This document shows positions 53,966-63,232 of a stretch of DNA of 64,000 nucleotides, piece after piece. The stretch comes from Henriciella sp. (lineage in GTDB: Bacteria; Pseudomonadota; Alphaproteobacteria; Caulobacterales; Hyphomonadaceae). The position numbers were made by a program, and so were the translations under genes. Position 1 is the stretch's first letter. The number at the start of each line of letters is the position of its first letter. The DNA is taken from the NCBI GenBank assembly GCA_017642885.1, contig JAEPOM010000011.1:1-64000 (forward strand). Reading direction: 5' to 3'. Under the pieces are notes generated by a model, which did no database searches, was not told where the DNA came from, and worked only from the letters and a program-made list of their open reading frames with translations.

Positions 53966-56900
53966 TTACTCTGCAGCGATCAGGGTTGTCTTGGCCCGAG
54001 GAAGTGTGCCGTTCGGCCAGTGCTGCCACAGCTCGGCTTCACGCGCAGCGGCCTTCGCGACTGCGTCTTCCTTGATATGTCCATAGCCGCGAATATCGTC
54101 CGGAATTTCGGCGATCGCTACTGCTAGATCGATATTCTTAGCGGAAAGGTCGGGCAGCATTCGCAGCATATTGTCCAGATACTGATCCCGCAGCTTCCGC
54201 TCCATCTGACGTTCATCGGTCCAGCCAAAGGGATCGAACCGGGTTCCGCGCAGCCATTTGAACCGTTTCAGGATCTTGAAGCCAGTTTTCATCCAAGGCC
54301 CGAACGATTTTTTCTTCAAATGCCCGTCTTCATCTTTCTTGGAGAATATCGGCGGCGCGAGGTGGAAGTTCAGCTTTCCGCCTTTGAAACTCTTGGCGAG
54401 ATAGGCGTCGAAAGCGCCATCGGTCCACAAGCGAGCGACTTCATACTCGTCTTTGTAAGCCATCAGCTTGAACGCATAGCGCGCCACCGCTTCTGTCAGG
54501 CGCTCGCCGAGGCCTGCATCGGTCTCCGCCGCCCGCACCTGGCGGACCACATCGCGGTATTGATCCGCATATTTCTGATTCTGGAATGATACGAGGCGCT
54601 GGGAACGCTCTTCGATCAACTCGTCCAAGCTCATCGGCGTGATGTGCCCGCGAGGGTCCTTAGCAGGCTCCAGGCGGCCGGCATCATGGGCAGCAATCCG
54701 ACCAACATCAAACGCCGCCATATTGTCGTCGGCCTTGACGCCATTCAGTTTGATCGCGCGATAGAGGCCGCGCAAGGACACCGGCACCTGGCCCTTTTGC
54801 CAGGCATATCCCGCCATGATCATGTTGGTGTAGATCGCATCATTGAAGTACAAAATGGCTAGGGCCTCGGCATCAAAGGCGGCGAAATCTGCAGCCTGGC
54901 GTTTCACCCGCGCGGCGAGCAGATCGCTTTCGAACTTCTTCGATCGATCCCGAATGAACTCACTCGTCGGAGTGACGTCACTATTGGCGTATGCCGCGGT
55001 TTTATCGGCATCCATAAGGTTAAGCGCATCGCCGCCCGCTGCCACAACCAGGTCGCAGGCGATGACACAATCAGTACTTGCCGGCGGGACACGGCCCGTC
55101 GAAATCATATCCGGCTCACGGGCAAACCGAAGGTGGCTGAGAACCGGGCCGCCCTTCTGTGCAAGACCTGTCATATCGAGGCTAGAAGCGGCGTTGCCAT
55201 CGACATGCGCGCCCATGGCCAAAATTGCAGCCACAGTCGTTACACCGGTTCCGCCAACGCCGGTAAACAGCACGTTCCAGGTGCGCTCCAGGCTCGGTGT
55301 CTCGGGCAGCGGAATGTAAGACGTATCAATCTCGGGGCGCGGCTCATCCTTAGCGGTGAACTCGCCATCAGTGACCGTAATGAAGCTCGGGCAGAAGCCC
55401 TTGATGCAAGAAAGGTCCGTATTGCAAGTCGACTGATTGATCCGACGCTTGCGGCCAAGTTCAGTCTCGACCGGCTCAACTGACAGACAGTTCGATTTGA
55501 TCGAACAATCGCCGCATCCTTCACAAACCGCGGTGTTGATCAGGACCCGTGTCCGGTCTGGGGCGCGCAGGCCGCGTTTTGACCGGCGGCGTTTCTCCGT
55601 GGCGCAGATCTGGTCATAGATCAGGACGGAAACTCCAGGCGTCTCACGCAATTGTTTCTGGACCATGTCGAGATCGTCGCGATCATAGATCTTCACCCGT
55701 CTCGGCAAGCCTTTGACGTTCGCGTATCGGGTTGGATCTTCGGTCACGATGACGATGGTTTCAACGCCTTCGCCTTTCACCTGCATCGCAATCTGTTGCG
55801 GCGTCTGACCTGACTCAACAGTTTGGCCGCCCGTCATCGCGACAGCGTCATTGTAGAGGATTTTGTAGGTAATATTCGCGCCCGACGTGACGGCGGCCCG
55901 AATGGCAAGCGATCCCGAGTGCGAGTAGGTCCCGTCACCAAGATTGACGAACATATGGTTCTCATCGGTGGCGAAATGCTGGCCGACCCAGGCGACCCCT
56001 TCCCCGCCCATCTGGCTGGTCATGTCGGTGTTTCGATCCGGCATGAAGTTCGCCATATAGTGACAGCCAATGCCTGCCAGCGCGCGGGAACCTTCCGGCA
56101 CAACCGTAGACGTGTTGTGCGGGCAACCCGAGCAATAGTGCGGCGTGCGCACCGTTGGCGTTGCGTTGGTGCGCGCAGCTTCACCGGCACGACCGACGCG
56201 GGCGAAGTAAGCGTCCGCCCTTGCCGTGTCCCAGCCTTTCGGCAGAACGCCTGCAAGCGCAGTTGCAATTTCGGGAACCGGGATCGACCCGATCTGACTG
56301 AGAAGAGGTTTGCCGTCCGCGGTGCGCTTGCCTTCCAGCAAAGGTCGCTGCTTTTCCGGTACTGAGTAAAGCGCAGCGCGCAGCTGCTCTTCAATCAGCG
56401 GGCGCTTGTGTTCGATCACAAGAACCCGTTCAAGCCCGGAGCAGAAGGCGCGGATGCCTTCCGGCTCTAGCGGCCAGGGCATCGCGACTTTGTAAATGGT
56501 TACCCCAAGTCGGCCCGCCTCTTCCGGCGTGAGGCCGAGCGCCTCAAGCGCCTCAAACACATCTCTTGCCGCCTGACCCGTCACGATCAGACCGATGCGC
56601 GGCTTGCTGCTTGGGAGGATCACTCGGTCCAACTGATTGGCCCGGACCCAAGCTTGCGCAGCGGGAAGCTTGTATTCGCGCAGACGCCGCTCCTTCTCGA
56701 GCGGAGGATCTGACCGGCGCATGTGAACCCCGTCAGACGGGAACTCAAATTCCGGCAAGACAAAATTCATACGATCCAAAGACACATCCACGACGGCGCC
56801 GCTATCCATGGTGTCAGCGAGCGCGATCATCGCGCTCCAACCGCCCGTAAACCGGCTCATCGCCCAACCGTGAAGGCCAAAATCAAGGACGTCCTGTATT

Positions 56901-57424
56901 GATGCCGGATTTAGGACCGGGATCTCGGCATCCTGCATCGCATACTCAGACTGTGATGGCAGGGTCGAAGACTTGCACATGTGGTCATCACCAAGCACGG
57001 CCAGCACGCCGCCGAGCGCAGACGTCCCTGCCGCGTTCGCATGTTTGAAGACATCGCCGGTGCGATCCACGCCGGGGGCCTTGCCATACCAAACGCCGAA
57101 CAGGCCATCGCGGTTGGCGCCGGGAAAGAGACCAAGCTGCTGACTCCCCCAGACGGCAGTAGCACCGAGATCTTCGTTCAGACCTTCCCAGAATTGCACA
57201 TCATGTTCATCGAGCCATTTCTGCGCGGCACGAAGCTGCTGATCATACCCGCCGAGCGGAGATCCGCGATACCCTGAAATGAACCCCGCAGTATTGTGTC
57301 CCGCCTGAAGATCGAGCCGCTTCTGATCAAGCGGTAGGCGCACGAGGGCTTGAATTCCCGTCATGTACGCTTTTCCCTCGACAAGATCATATTTGTCGTC
57401 CAGCGTAACTTCACGATGTTCCAA
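53966..57424 (-). CDS. Indolepyruvate ferredoxin oxidoreductase, fused alpha-beta (IorAB-like)
   Basis: The product is 1152 residues from a TTG start with GGAGAG 6 bases ahead. The conserved VTLDDKYDLVEGKAYMTGIQALVRLPL near the start requires this position. The alpha half has the TPP-binding GGEGVAWVGQHF and NLGDGTYSHSG segments; a ferredoxin-like stretch (CEGCGDCSIKSNC, later CNTDLSCIKGFC) supplies 4Fe-4S ligands; the beta half starts with VLFTGVGGTGVTTVAAILAMGA. The enzyme oxidises aryl-2-oxoacids to aryl-acetyl-CoA, with ferredoxin as acceptor. The single-chain form is known in aerobic proteobacteria. The adjacent divergent Lrp gene probably regulates it. Confidence 0.93.
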   Translation of the reverse strand: MEHREVTLDDKYDLVEGKAYMTGIQALVRLPLDQKRLDLQAGHNTAGFISGYRGSPLGGYDQQLRAAQKWLDEHDVQFWEGLNEDLGATAVWGSQQLGLFPGANRDGLFGVWYGKAPGVDRTGDVFKHANAAGTSALGGVLAVLGDDHMCKSSTLPSQSEYAMQDAEIPVLNPASIQDVLDFGLHGWAMSRFTGGWSAMIALADTMDSGAVVDVSLDRMNFVLPEFEFPSDGVHMRRSDPPLEKERRLREYKLPAAQAWVRANQLDRVILPSSKPRIGLIVTGQAARDVFEALEALGLTPEEAGRLGVTIYKVAMPWPLEPEGIRAFCSGLERVLVIEHKRPLIEEQLRAALYSVPEKQRPLLEGKRTADGKPLLSQIGSIPVPEIATALAGVLPKGWDTARADAYFARVGRAGEAARTNATPTVRTPHYCSGCPHNTSTVVPEGSRALAGIGCHYMANFMPDRNTDMTSQMGGEGVAWVGQHFATDENHMFVNLGDGTYSHSGSLAIRAAVTSGANITYKILYNDAVAMTGGQTVESGQTPQQIAMQVKGEGVETIVIVTEDPTRYANVKGLPRRVKIYDRDDLDMVQKQLRETPGVSVLIYDQICATEKRRRSKRGLRAPDRTRVLINTAVCEGCGDCSIKSNCLSVEPVETELGRKRRINQSTCNTDLSCIKGFCPSFITVTDGEFTAKDEPRPEIDTSYIPLPETPSLERTWNVLFTGVGGTGVTTVAAILAMGAHVDGNAASSLDMTGLAQKGGPVLSHLRFAREPDMISTGRVPPASTDCVIACDLVVAAGGDALNLMDADKTAAYANSDVTPTSEFIRDRSKKFESDLLAARVKRQAADFAAFDAEALAILYFNDAIYTNMIMAGYAWQKGQVPVSLRGLYRAIKLNGVKADDNMAAFDVGRIAAHDAGRLEPAKDPRGHITPMSLDELIEERSQRLVSFQNQKYADQYRDVVRQVRAAETDAGLGERLTEAVARYAFKLMAYKDEYEVARLWTDGAFDAYLAKSFKGGKLNFHLAPPIFSKKDEDGHLKKKSFGPWMKTGFKILKRFKWLRGTRFDPFGWTDERQMERKLRDQYLDNMLRMLPDLSAKNIDLAVAIAEIPDDIRGYGHIKEDAVAKAAAREAELWQHWPNGTLPRAKTTLIAAE

Positions 57425-57552
57425 GGCGCACTCTCCAGTGTTGCGTTTAGGTCATATATCCCAACAAATTAACGAAAATACTTGTCTTCTTTGCAAGAAT
57501 GGAGATAAATTGAGCAATATTATACCCACACACTCGATTTTCGGGGGAAAAT

Positions 57553-58047
57553 TTGTCAGAACCATTAGATACGATTGATGCCAAGATTCTCGATCTGATT
57601 CAAAAGGACGCGTCTTTGTCGGTCGCGGATATTGCCGAACGGGTCGGATTGTCTTCGTCCCCCTGCTGGCGGCGCATCAAGCGTATGGAAGAGGCCGGAA
57701 TCATTCAGGGACGCGTGACCCTACTCGACCGCCAGTCGCTTGGCCTTGGCTTCGAAGTCGTTGCCAATGTTAAGCTCGCTCTGCCGAGCAAAGAGAACCT
57801 CGAAGCGTTCGAAAACCTCGTCGGCAAATGGCCGGAAGTGATGGAGTGCATGACGGTGACCGGTGCGGTAGACTATATTATCCGCGTCACCACGACTGAC
57901 ATGTACGCGTATGACAAGTTCCTGCGCGAAAAACTGCTGGGCTCCGCTCTGGTCTCGGACGTTCAGTCTAGGATCATCATCAATGTCGCCAAGCGCACCA
58001 CCGCTGTGCCCTTGGGCCTTGTCAGCGACTATGTCACTGCAGGGTAG
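57553..58047 (+). CDS. Lrp/AsnC-family regulator, divergent from the oxidoreductase
   Basis: The product is 164 residues from a TTG start preceded by GGGGGA; no in-frame ATG lies before the HTH, so TTG is needed. HTH: LDTIDAKILDLIQKDASLSVADIAERVGLSSSPCWRRIKRMEEAGII; RAM domain from about 70 (NVKLALPSKENLEAFENLVGKWPEVMECMTVTGAVDYIIRV). It is placed back to back with the IorAB gene and is the likely regulator of it. This mirrors the Lrp-dioxygenase locus at 29.5 kb. Confidence 0.92.
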   Translation: MSEPLDTIDAKILDLIQKDASLSVADIAERVGLSSSPCWRRIKRMEEAGIIQGRVTLLDRQSLGLGFEVVANVKLALPSKENLEAFENLVGKWPEVMECMTVTGAVDYIIRVTTTDMYAYDKFLREKLLGSALVSDVQSRIIINVAKRTTAVPLGLVSDYVTAG

Positions 58048-58135
58048 CGTCTGGGCCGTTTTCGCCGGGCTCGTCAGCACGCTTCTCATAGCGTGTGATC
58101 CGGCGGCGCGCCCTTCAGAGCAAACCGCTCAGTAA
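58031..58135 (+). CDS. Very small candidate lipoprotein (34 residues)
   Basis: The product starts MSLQGSVWAVFAGLVSTLLIAC and ends DPAARPSEQTAQ: a full lipoprotein signal with lipobox LIAC followed by a 12-residue polar tail, reminiscent of entericidin-like peptides. The ATG overlaps the end of the Lrp gene by 17 bases and the stop overlaps the end of the next gene by 7. No clear ribosome site is separable from the Lrp coding sequence. This may be chance, but a complete signal is rare in so short a frame. Confidence 0.4.
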   Translation: MSLQGSVWAVFAGLVSTLLIACDPAARPSEQTAQ

Positions 58136-59193
58136 TCCTCAACACTAGTCACGTGCCCATCGGACTCAGCGTAGGTTTCAACCGCCCCGCCTGGCCAGGT
58201 TTCCAGTCTCGCCCGCATCTTTGGGCTTTGACGATCGCCGCCAAACAGGGCTTCGGACTCGTAGCTCAGCCATGCTAGCGGTGCCTGCTCCGTCGCCCCA
58301 TCACCGGCCATTCGGATCGTGTCCATAATCGCAGCTATCACCTCGCGCGGCGGATAGATGAGAAAGACTGAGTGATAGATCACTGTGACGCCCGTCTTCG
58401 GACGATTTGCCAGTTTGTCCTTCAGCCAGCTCAGCGCATCGGCTTGGTCAACTTTTGTTCCGGCGTCTTGCGCGAGCTGTATGGCAGCGTCGAGACGTTG
58501 CAGCCGCTCATCTTGATCCGGCCATGTATAGCATTTCAGGCGCATGGCCTGCCCGGGTTCAGACAGGTCAACCGGCTTCAGATCGCAGGCCTGGCGCGTC
58601 GCCACTTCAATCTCCGCATCGACGTGTTCGGGAACAGCAGCGCGCCAGTCAGTGCGAATGGTGACGTCACTCGTTCCGCGGCGTTGCCAGCTTTCCGTCT
58701 GATAATTGAAGCGATCCCAGTTCTGATTGAGACCGGCACTGGCGCCAAGCTCAAGCAGGTGTAAGGGCTGCCCAAACCGTGCAGCCAGTTTCAAGAAGCC
58801 CGGCAGTAATATGATCGAGCGCCGAGTTTCATTGGTTTGCGGCGGACTCTGAATGAACGCGCGCACGTGCTCCGTGTTCTCTTTGAGCCATAGCCGCGCC
58901 ACCGGCCAGACACGGTCCAAATCCCAATCCGGCGAGCGCGCTGGATAGACCGCAGCGAGGTCGGGCGATGTTCCGTTTAGCACCGCATGATGTAGCGCTC
59001 CGGCAAGACGCAGACCGAGAGCATCTTTGCGCGGATTGCTCGTCCAGTCGCTGCATATCGTGTGAACTGGTCCGCTCTGATCGAAATCAGTGGCAAACCG
59101 CCTCAGCAGCTGCGCCGTAAATGGAGAGCCGAGATCTTCGCACCACCGCGCCTGTTCGACGAAGTGGTCTACGATTTTGCTGTCACCGAGCAA
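58129..59193 (-). CDS. DUF2332 family protein
   Basis: The product is 354 residues. The DUF2332 signature LHLLELGASAGLNQNWDRFNYQTESW is present (about 145-168), preceded by ALHHAVLNGTSPDLAAVYP and followed by IYHSVFLIYPP. The ELGASAG motif recalls SAM-binding folds, so a methyltransferase-like role is possible but not proven. The only suitable start is TTG at 59193, 6 bases after the thiolase stop, with GGAG 15 bases upstream inside that gene; translation is probably coupled. Confidence 0.82.
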   Translation of the reverse strand: MLGDSKIVDHFVEQARWCEDLGSPFTAQLLRRFATDFDQSGPVHTICSDWTSNPRKDALGLRLAGALHHAVLNGTSPDLAAVYPARSPDWDLDRVWPVARLWLKENTEHVRAFIQSPPQTNETRRSIILLPGFLKLAARFGQPLHLLELGASAGLNQNWDRFNYQTESWQRRGTSDVTIRTDWRAAVPEHVDAEIEVATRQACDLKPVDLSEPGQAMRLKCYTWPDQDERLQRLDAAIQLAQDAGTKVDQADALSWLKDKLANRPKTGVTVIYHSVFLIYPPREVIAAIMDTIRMAGDGATEQAPLAWLSYESEALFGGDRQSPKMRARLETWPGGAVETYAESDGHVTSVEDY

Positions 59194-59199
59194 GAGAGG

Positions 59200-60381
59200 C
59201 TATGCCCGCTCCACGCACATGGCGATCCCTTCACCGCCACCAATACAAAGTGAAGCTACACCCTTTTTGACGTCACGGTCTTCCATCGCCGCAAGCAGCG
59301 TGATCAGAATACGCGCGCCGGATGCCCCGATCGGATGCCCCATGGCACAGGCGCCGCCATTGACGTTCACTTTGTCATGACTGAGGCCAAGCTCTTTCAT
59401 TGCAATCATTGGGACAACGGCGAACGCTTCGTTGATTTCCCACAGACCGACATCGTCCTTCGTCCAACCGGCTTTTGCGAGGGCTTTCTCCATCGCTGGC
59501 ACGGGCGCAGTGGTGAAGTTCTCAGGCTCGTGCGCGTGGCTGGAGGATGAAACGATCTTCGCAATCGGCGAAAGCCCGCGCGCCTTCGCGTCGGATTCTT
59601 TCATCAGGACGAGGGCGGCCGCGCCGTCCGAAATCGCCGAAGCGTTGGCTGCGGTCACAGTGCCATCCTTGTTGAAGGCGGGGCGCAGGCTTGGAATCTT
59701 GTCCGGCCGCGCCGTGCGAGGAAGCTCGTCGACATCCACCGTGGTTTCGCCTTTGCGGCTCTTGATGGTGACGGGCGCAATCTCGCGCTTGAACTTGCCA
59801 GACTCAGTCGCGTCTTGAGCGCGTTTCAGCGTTTCCAGCGCGTAAGCATCCTGCTGCTCACGCGTGAACTGGTACTTTTCAGCGATCATATCAGCGAAGA
59901 CGCCCATGGGGCCGCCGGCATAAGCATCGGTAAGACCATCCAGCGCCATGTGGTCTTTGGCACCCATGTCGCCATACTTGTGGCCTTTGCGAACATCCAT
60001 GAGATGCGGCGCATTGGTCATGCTTTCCATGCCGCCAACAATGACAATATTCGCATCGCCTGAGGCAATCGATTGGCGTCCCATGACGGCAGCCTGAAGG
60101 CCCGAGCCGCACATTTTGTTGATCGTCGTGGCTTCAAGGCCCTTGTCCATACCTGCTTTGAAGCCAGCCTGACGTGCCGGGGCCTGCCCCTGACCTGCGG
60201 GCAGACAATTGCCCATGATGATTTCGTCAGCCTCGTCCGCACCGAGTTTCGCCTCTGCGACAGCCGCCTTCACCGCAATTGCGCCAAGCTCGTTCGCAGA
60301 CATTGCGGAAAGATCTCCAAGCAATCCCCCCATTGGCGTGCGCGCCATTCCGACGATGACAACTGGATCTGTATCAGACAT
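59200..60381 (-). CDS. Acetyl-CoA acetyltransferase/thiolase
   Basis: The product is 393 residues. The active-site cysteine is Cys91 in NKMCGSGLQA; the C-terminal NGGACAMGHPIGASGAR provides His and CIGGGEGIAM the second cysteine. The length and QGQAPARQA fit biosynthetic or degradative thiolases of the PhaA/AtoB/thiolase II group. It would join or split acetoacetyl-CoA. AAGGAG precedes the ATG. A 7-base inverted repeat about 90 bases upstream may be an operator. Confidence 0.93.
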   Translation of the reverse strand: MSDTDPVVIVGMARTPMGGLLGDLSAMSANELGAIAVKAAVAEAKLGADEADEIIMGNCLPAGQGQAPARQAGFKAGMDKGLEATTINKMCGSGLQAAVMGRQSIASGDANIVIVGGMESMTNAPHLMDVRKGHKYGDMGAKDHMALDGLTDAYAGGPMGVFADMIAEKYQFTREQQDAYALETLKRAQDATESGKFKREIAPVTIKSRKGETTVDVDELPRTARPDKIPSLRPAFNKDGTVTAANASAISDGAAALVLMKESDAKARGLSPIAKIVSSSSHAHEPENFTTAPVPAMEKALAKAGWTKDDVGLWEINEAFAVVPMIAMKELGLSHDKVNVNGGACAMGHPIGASGARILITLLAAMEDRDVKKGVASLCIGGGEGIAMCVERA

Positions 60382-60469
60382 GGGAAAACTCCTTCAGGAT
60401 AAGTTTTGCATCTATTGTGCACCTGCGAACAAATGGAGCCGAATAGGCCCCTGCGTCAAGTCACCTCTT

Positions 60470-60491
60470 GGTCGTAAACGCAAATACGACC
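60470..60491. promoter_or_regulatory. Inverted repeat upstream of the thiolase gene
   Basis: Perfect 7-base arms GGTCGTA (60470-60476) and TACGACC (60485-60491) are separated by 8 bases. It lies between the DUF1801 gene stop and the thiolase start. It lacks a T run, so an operator is more likely than a terminator. Confidence 0.4.
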
Positions 60492-60492
60492 G

Positions 60493-60861
60493 CTAGCGCA
60501 CGCGTTGCGGCGCGGTTGCATCAAGCGTCACAGCGCGGTCCATAATGTCGATCAGTTCGTCATTCACCTGTTCGACCGAATAGACTTTCACATGCCGCAA
60601 CGACTTTCCGGTACCTTCAATTCGTTCGAGATAATCATCCGCCAGCGCGGCCCCTTGCCAAAGCTGCAAGTTGCAACGGTCTGTCTGTCCCATAACGGAA
60701 AACACGCGCTCATTGCCGCTCCAGCAGGGAAACCCCCAGGCCAGTTTTACCGTGAGATGCGGCCAGTGTTTTTTGATCGCATCCTCCAGCGCAATAGCAA
60801 TCGCGCCCTGATGCGGTTCCAAATTGTCTAAATACGCGCGCACCGTTTTCGGCTTCGGCAT
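60493..60861 (-). CDS. DUF1801-family protein
   Basis: The product is 122 residues from the ATG at 60861 (MPKPKTVRAYLDNLEPHQ). The core HLTVKLAWGFPCWSGNERVFSVMGQTDRCNLQLWQGAALADDYLERIEGTGKSLRHVKVYSVEQ fits DUF1801/YdhG-type proteins of unknown role. An open frame to 60927 exists but is not family-like. It is 111 bases upstream of the thiolase and on the same strand. Confidence 0.8.
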   Translation of the reverse strand: MPKPKTVRAYLDNLEPHQGAIAIALEDAIKKHWPHLTVKLAWGFPCWSGNERVFSVMGQTDRCNLQLWQGAALADDYLERIEGTGKSLRHVKVYSVEQVNDELIDIMDRAVTLDATAPQRVR

Positions 60862-60954
60862 CGTTTCACTCACCCATCGTTTTGTGCCCGAAACAAGCCA
60901 TAACCCAGTGTGCGCCGCACAAACCATAGGAAGACGAGTTTTTTTTCAAACAAA

Positions 60955-60979
60955 AAGGGCGACCATCACGGTCGCCCTT
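60955..60979 (-). terminator. Terminator of the M13 peptidase gene
   Basis: A perfect 10-base stem (AAGGGCGACC and GGTCGCCCTT) with a 5-base loop is followed on the minus strand by TTTTTG and further T runs. It starts 22 bases after the stop codon. Confidence 0.9.
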
Positions 60980-61000
60980 CCAAAGGTTCTGAAATTTGAT

Positions 61001-63190
61001 CTACCAGATCCGGATACGCTCTTCCGGCGGCAGGTAAAGCGCGTCGTCGGGACCGACATCAAACGCTTCATACCACTCGTCAAAATTTCGGACGATCCCG
61101 TTGACGCGGTAATATGGCGGGCTGTGTGGTCCGCGAATGAGCTGCTGGCGCAGAGCTTCTTCACGATACTTGTTTCGCCAGGCCTGCGCCCAAGCCATGA
61201 AGAAGCGCTGATCGCCCGTATAACCGCCGAGAACCGGGGCTTCTTCATCCGCGCTGATCTCGCCATCACCATTCGTGTCGAGGCTCATCTTGTAAGCCTT
61301 GTAGGCCATTGAGAGACCACCAAGGTCGCCAGTGTTTTCGCCAAGACCCAGACGACCGTTGACGCAGGTTTCGCCATCATCGAGCGGGCAGAACTCGTTG
61401 TATTGTCCGACCAAGGCGTCTGTGCGCGCGACGAACGCATCCTTGTCTTCTGGTGTCCACCAGTCGCGCAGAACGCCGTCGCCGTCAGACTTCGAACCCT
61501 GGTCATCGAAACCATGACCAATCTCGTGCCCGATGACGCCGCCAATAGCGCCGTAATTTATCGCCGGGTCCGCATCGAGGTTGAAGAATGGCGGCTGCAG
61601 AATTGCGGCCGGGAAGACGATCTCGTTCCGGTTCGGGCTGTAATAGGCGTTGACGGTTTGCGGCAGCATGAACCATTCGGTCTTGTCGATCGGCTGGCCA
61701 AGCTGGCTGATCATGTCTTCGAAGGCCCAGGTATTGGCCGCAATCGAATTTGCGAATGCGGTGTCAGCAACTTCGAGGCCGTCATAGGTCTCGAACTTTT
61801 CTGTATAGCCTATCTTGGGCGTGAACTTGGACAGTTTATCGCGCGCCTGAACTTTCGTGTCGTCGCCCATCCAGTCAATTTCATCGAGATTGTCGGCCAT
61901 GGCGAGACGCAGGTTTGCGACCAGCTCGTCCATTGCCGCTTTGTTTTCGGCGGGGAAATAGCGCTCGGCGTAGACCTTGCCGACGGCCTCACCCAGGGCC
62001 CCTTCGACGGCTTGAACGCCGCGTTTCCAGCGAGGACGTTGTTCCTCCTGACCACGCAGCTGCTTGGCGTAGAATTCGAAAGATGCATCATCAATCGCCT
62101 TCGGGAGAACCGACGCAAAATCTGACAGAAGGTGCGCTGTCAGGTAGGCCTGCCAGTCTTCGTTCGAAGCAGAATCCAGCACCTCAAAAATGCCCGCAAT
62201 ACCGCCGCCCGAAATCTTTCCGACCTGTTCCTCGGTCAGTCCGAGCTCTGCGATCTCGTCGGCATCGGGTGTCACCTGACGAACCACAAACTGTTCCTGG
62301 TCACCCAGCCCGAGTTGATCGAGCATCGACGCTAGCGGGAAATCTCCGGCAAGGGCGAGCATCTCATCCTTGGACATTTTGTTATATGTCAGATTGCGAT
62401 TGCGGCCGACGGTTCGGTCCCAATGCGCCGTGGCGATTTCGGTTTCCAGCGCCAGAACGCGCGCCGCCGCATCGGCAGCATCATCATATCCAGCCTCTTC
62501 CAGTAAGAAAGTGAGATAAGCCAGATACCCGTCGCGGGTCTCAACATTCTTGCCATCATCGGTCAGATACATATCGCGATCGGGAAGTCCAAGACCTGCC
62601 TGAGTGACATAGAAAATGTAGTTCTCGGTATCTTTTGAATCGACATCGACCCAGCCGGCGATTGGCGACGTATAACCGACCGCCGACATGACAGCCGCCA
62701 GATCTTCCTTGGTTTCAATAGAAGCGATGCGATCCAGATAGGGTTGGATCGGTGTCAGACCGGCAGCTTCGATAGCATCCATATCGACATAGGCATTATA
62801 GAAAGCCGCGACTTTACCCTCCAGCGTGGCTGGATCTGGTTTGGCCTCGGCGAGATCGTCAATAATGAACTTGACCCGCTGTTCGGATTTTTCGCGAAGC
62901 AGCGAGAAAGCGCCGTAGCGCGTGCGGTCGGCTGGCATCTCGAACTCGTCATACCAGGTGCCGTTGACGTGCCTGAAGAAGTCTTCGCCCGGCGCTACAG
63001 AGGTGTCCATGGAGTAGAGATCGAGACCGAATTCTCCCCAATCATCTCGCGACGCCGTTACAACTTCGCGTTCAACTTTGGCCGTGTCTGCGGAATCTGT
63101 CCCAGAAGGCGCCGCTGTCTGTGTGGCCTCTTGTGCACCGCAAGCCGCAAGCACAGCCGCCGCTGCTCCTGCCAATAGTAGTTGCTTCAT
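61001..63190 (-). CDS. M13-family metallopeptidase (neprilysin/PepO-like) lipoprotein
   Basis: The product is 729 residues. The signal ends VLAACG, a lipobox. The zinc motif HExxH appears as HEIGH in GGVIGHEIGHGFDDQG, with the third ligand Glu in GLGENTGDLGGL, and the substrate contact NAYYSP (VNAYYSPNRNEIVFPAAILQPPF). The C-terminus has PPYYRVNGIVRNFDEWYEAFDV. It would cleave peptides in the periplasm or outside the cell. Gram-negative marine bacteria often carry such exported oligopeptidases. GGGAG precedes the ATG. The gene has its own terminator. Confidence 0.94.
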   Translation of the reverse strand: MKQLLLAGAAAAVLAACGAQEATQTAAPSGTDSADTAKVEREVVTASRDDWGEFGLDLYSMDTSVAPGEDFFRHVNGTWYDEFEMPADRTRYGAFSLLREKSEQRVKFIIDDLAEAKPDPATLEGKVAAFYNAYVDMDAIEAAGLTPIQPYLDRIASIETKEDLAAVMSAVGYTSPIAGWVDVDSKDTENYIFYVTQAGLGLPDRDMYLTDDGKNVETRDGYLAYLTFLLEEAGYDDAADAAARVLALETEIATAHWDRTVGRNRNLTYNKMSKDEMLALAGDFPLASMLDQLGLGDQEQFVVRQVTPDADEIAELGLTEEQVGKISGGGIAGIFEVLDSASNEDWQAYLTAHLLSDFASVLPKAIDDASFEFYAKQLRGQEEQRPRWKRGVQAVEGALGEAVGKVYAERYFPAENKAAMDELVANLRLAMADNLDEIDWMGDDTKVQARDKLSKFTPKIGYTEKFETYDGLEVADTAFANSIAANTWAFEDMISQLGQPIDKTEWFMLPQTVNAYYSPNRNEIVFPAAILQPPFFNLDADPAINYGAIGGVIGHEIGHGFDDQGSKSDGDGVLRDWWTPEDKDAFVARTDALVGQYNEFCPLDDGETCVNGRLGLGENTGDLGGLSMAYKAYKMSLDTNGDGEISADEEAPVLGGYTGDQRFFMAWAQAWRNKYREEALRQQLIRGPHSPPYYRVNGIVRNFDEWYEAFDVGPDDALYLPPEERIRIW

Positions 63191-63232
63191 GGTTTTCTCC
63201 CTGAACTTAAAACCAGTCGTGATAGTTTTTAT

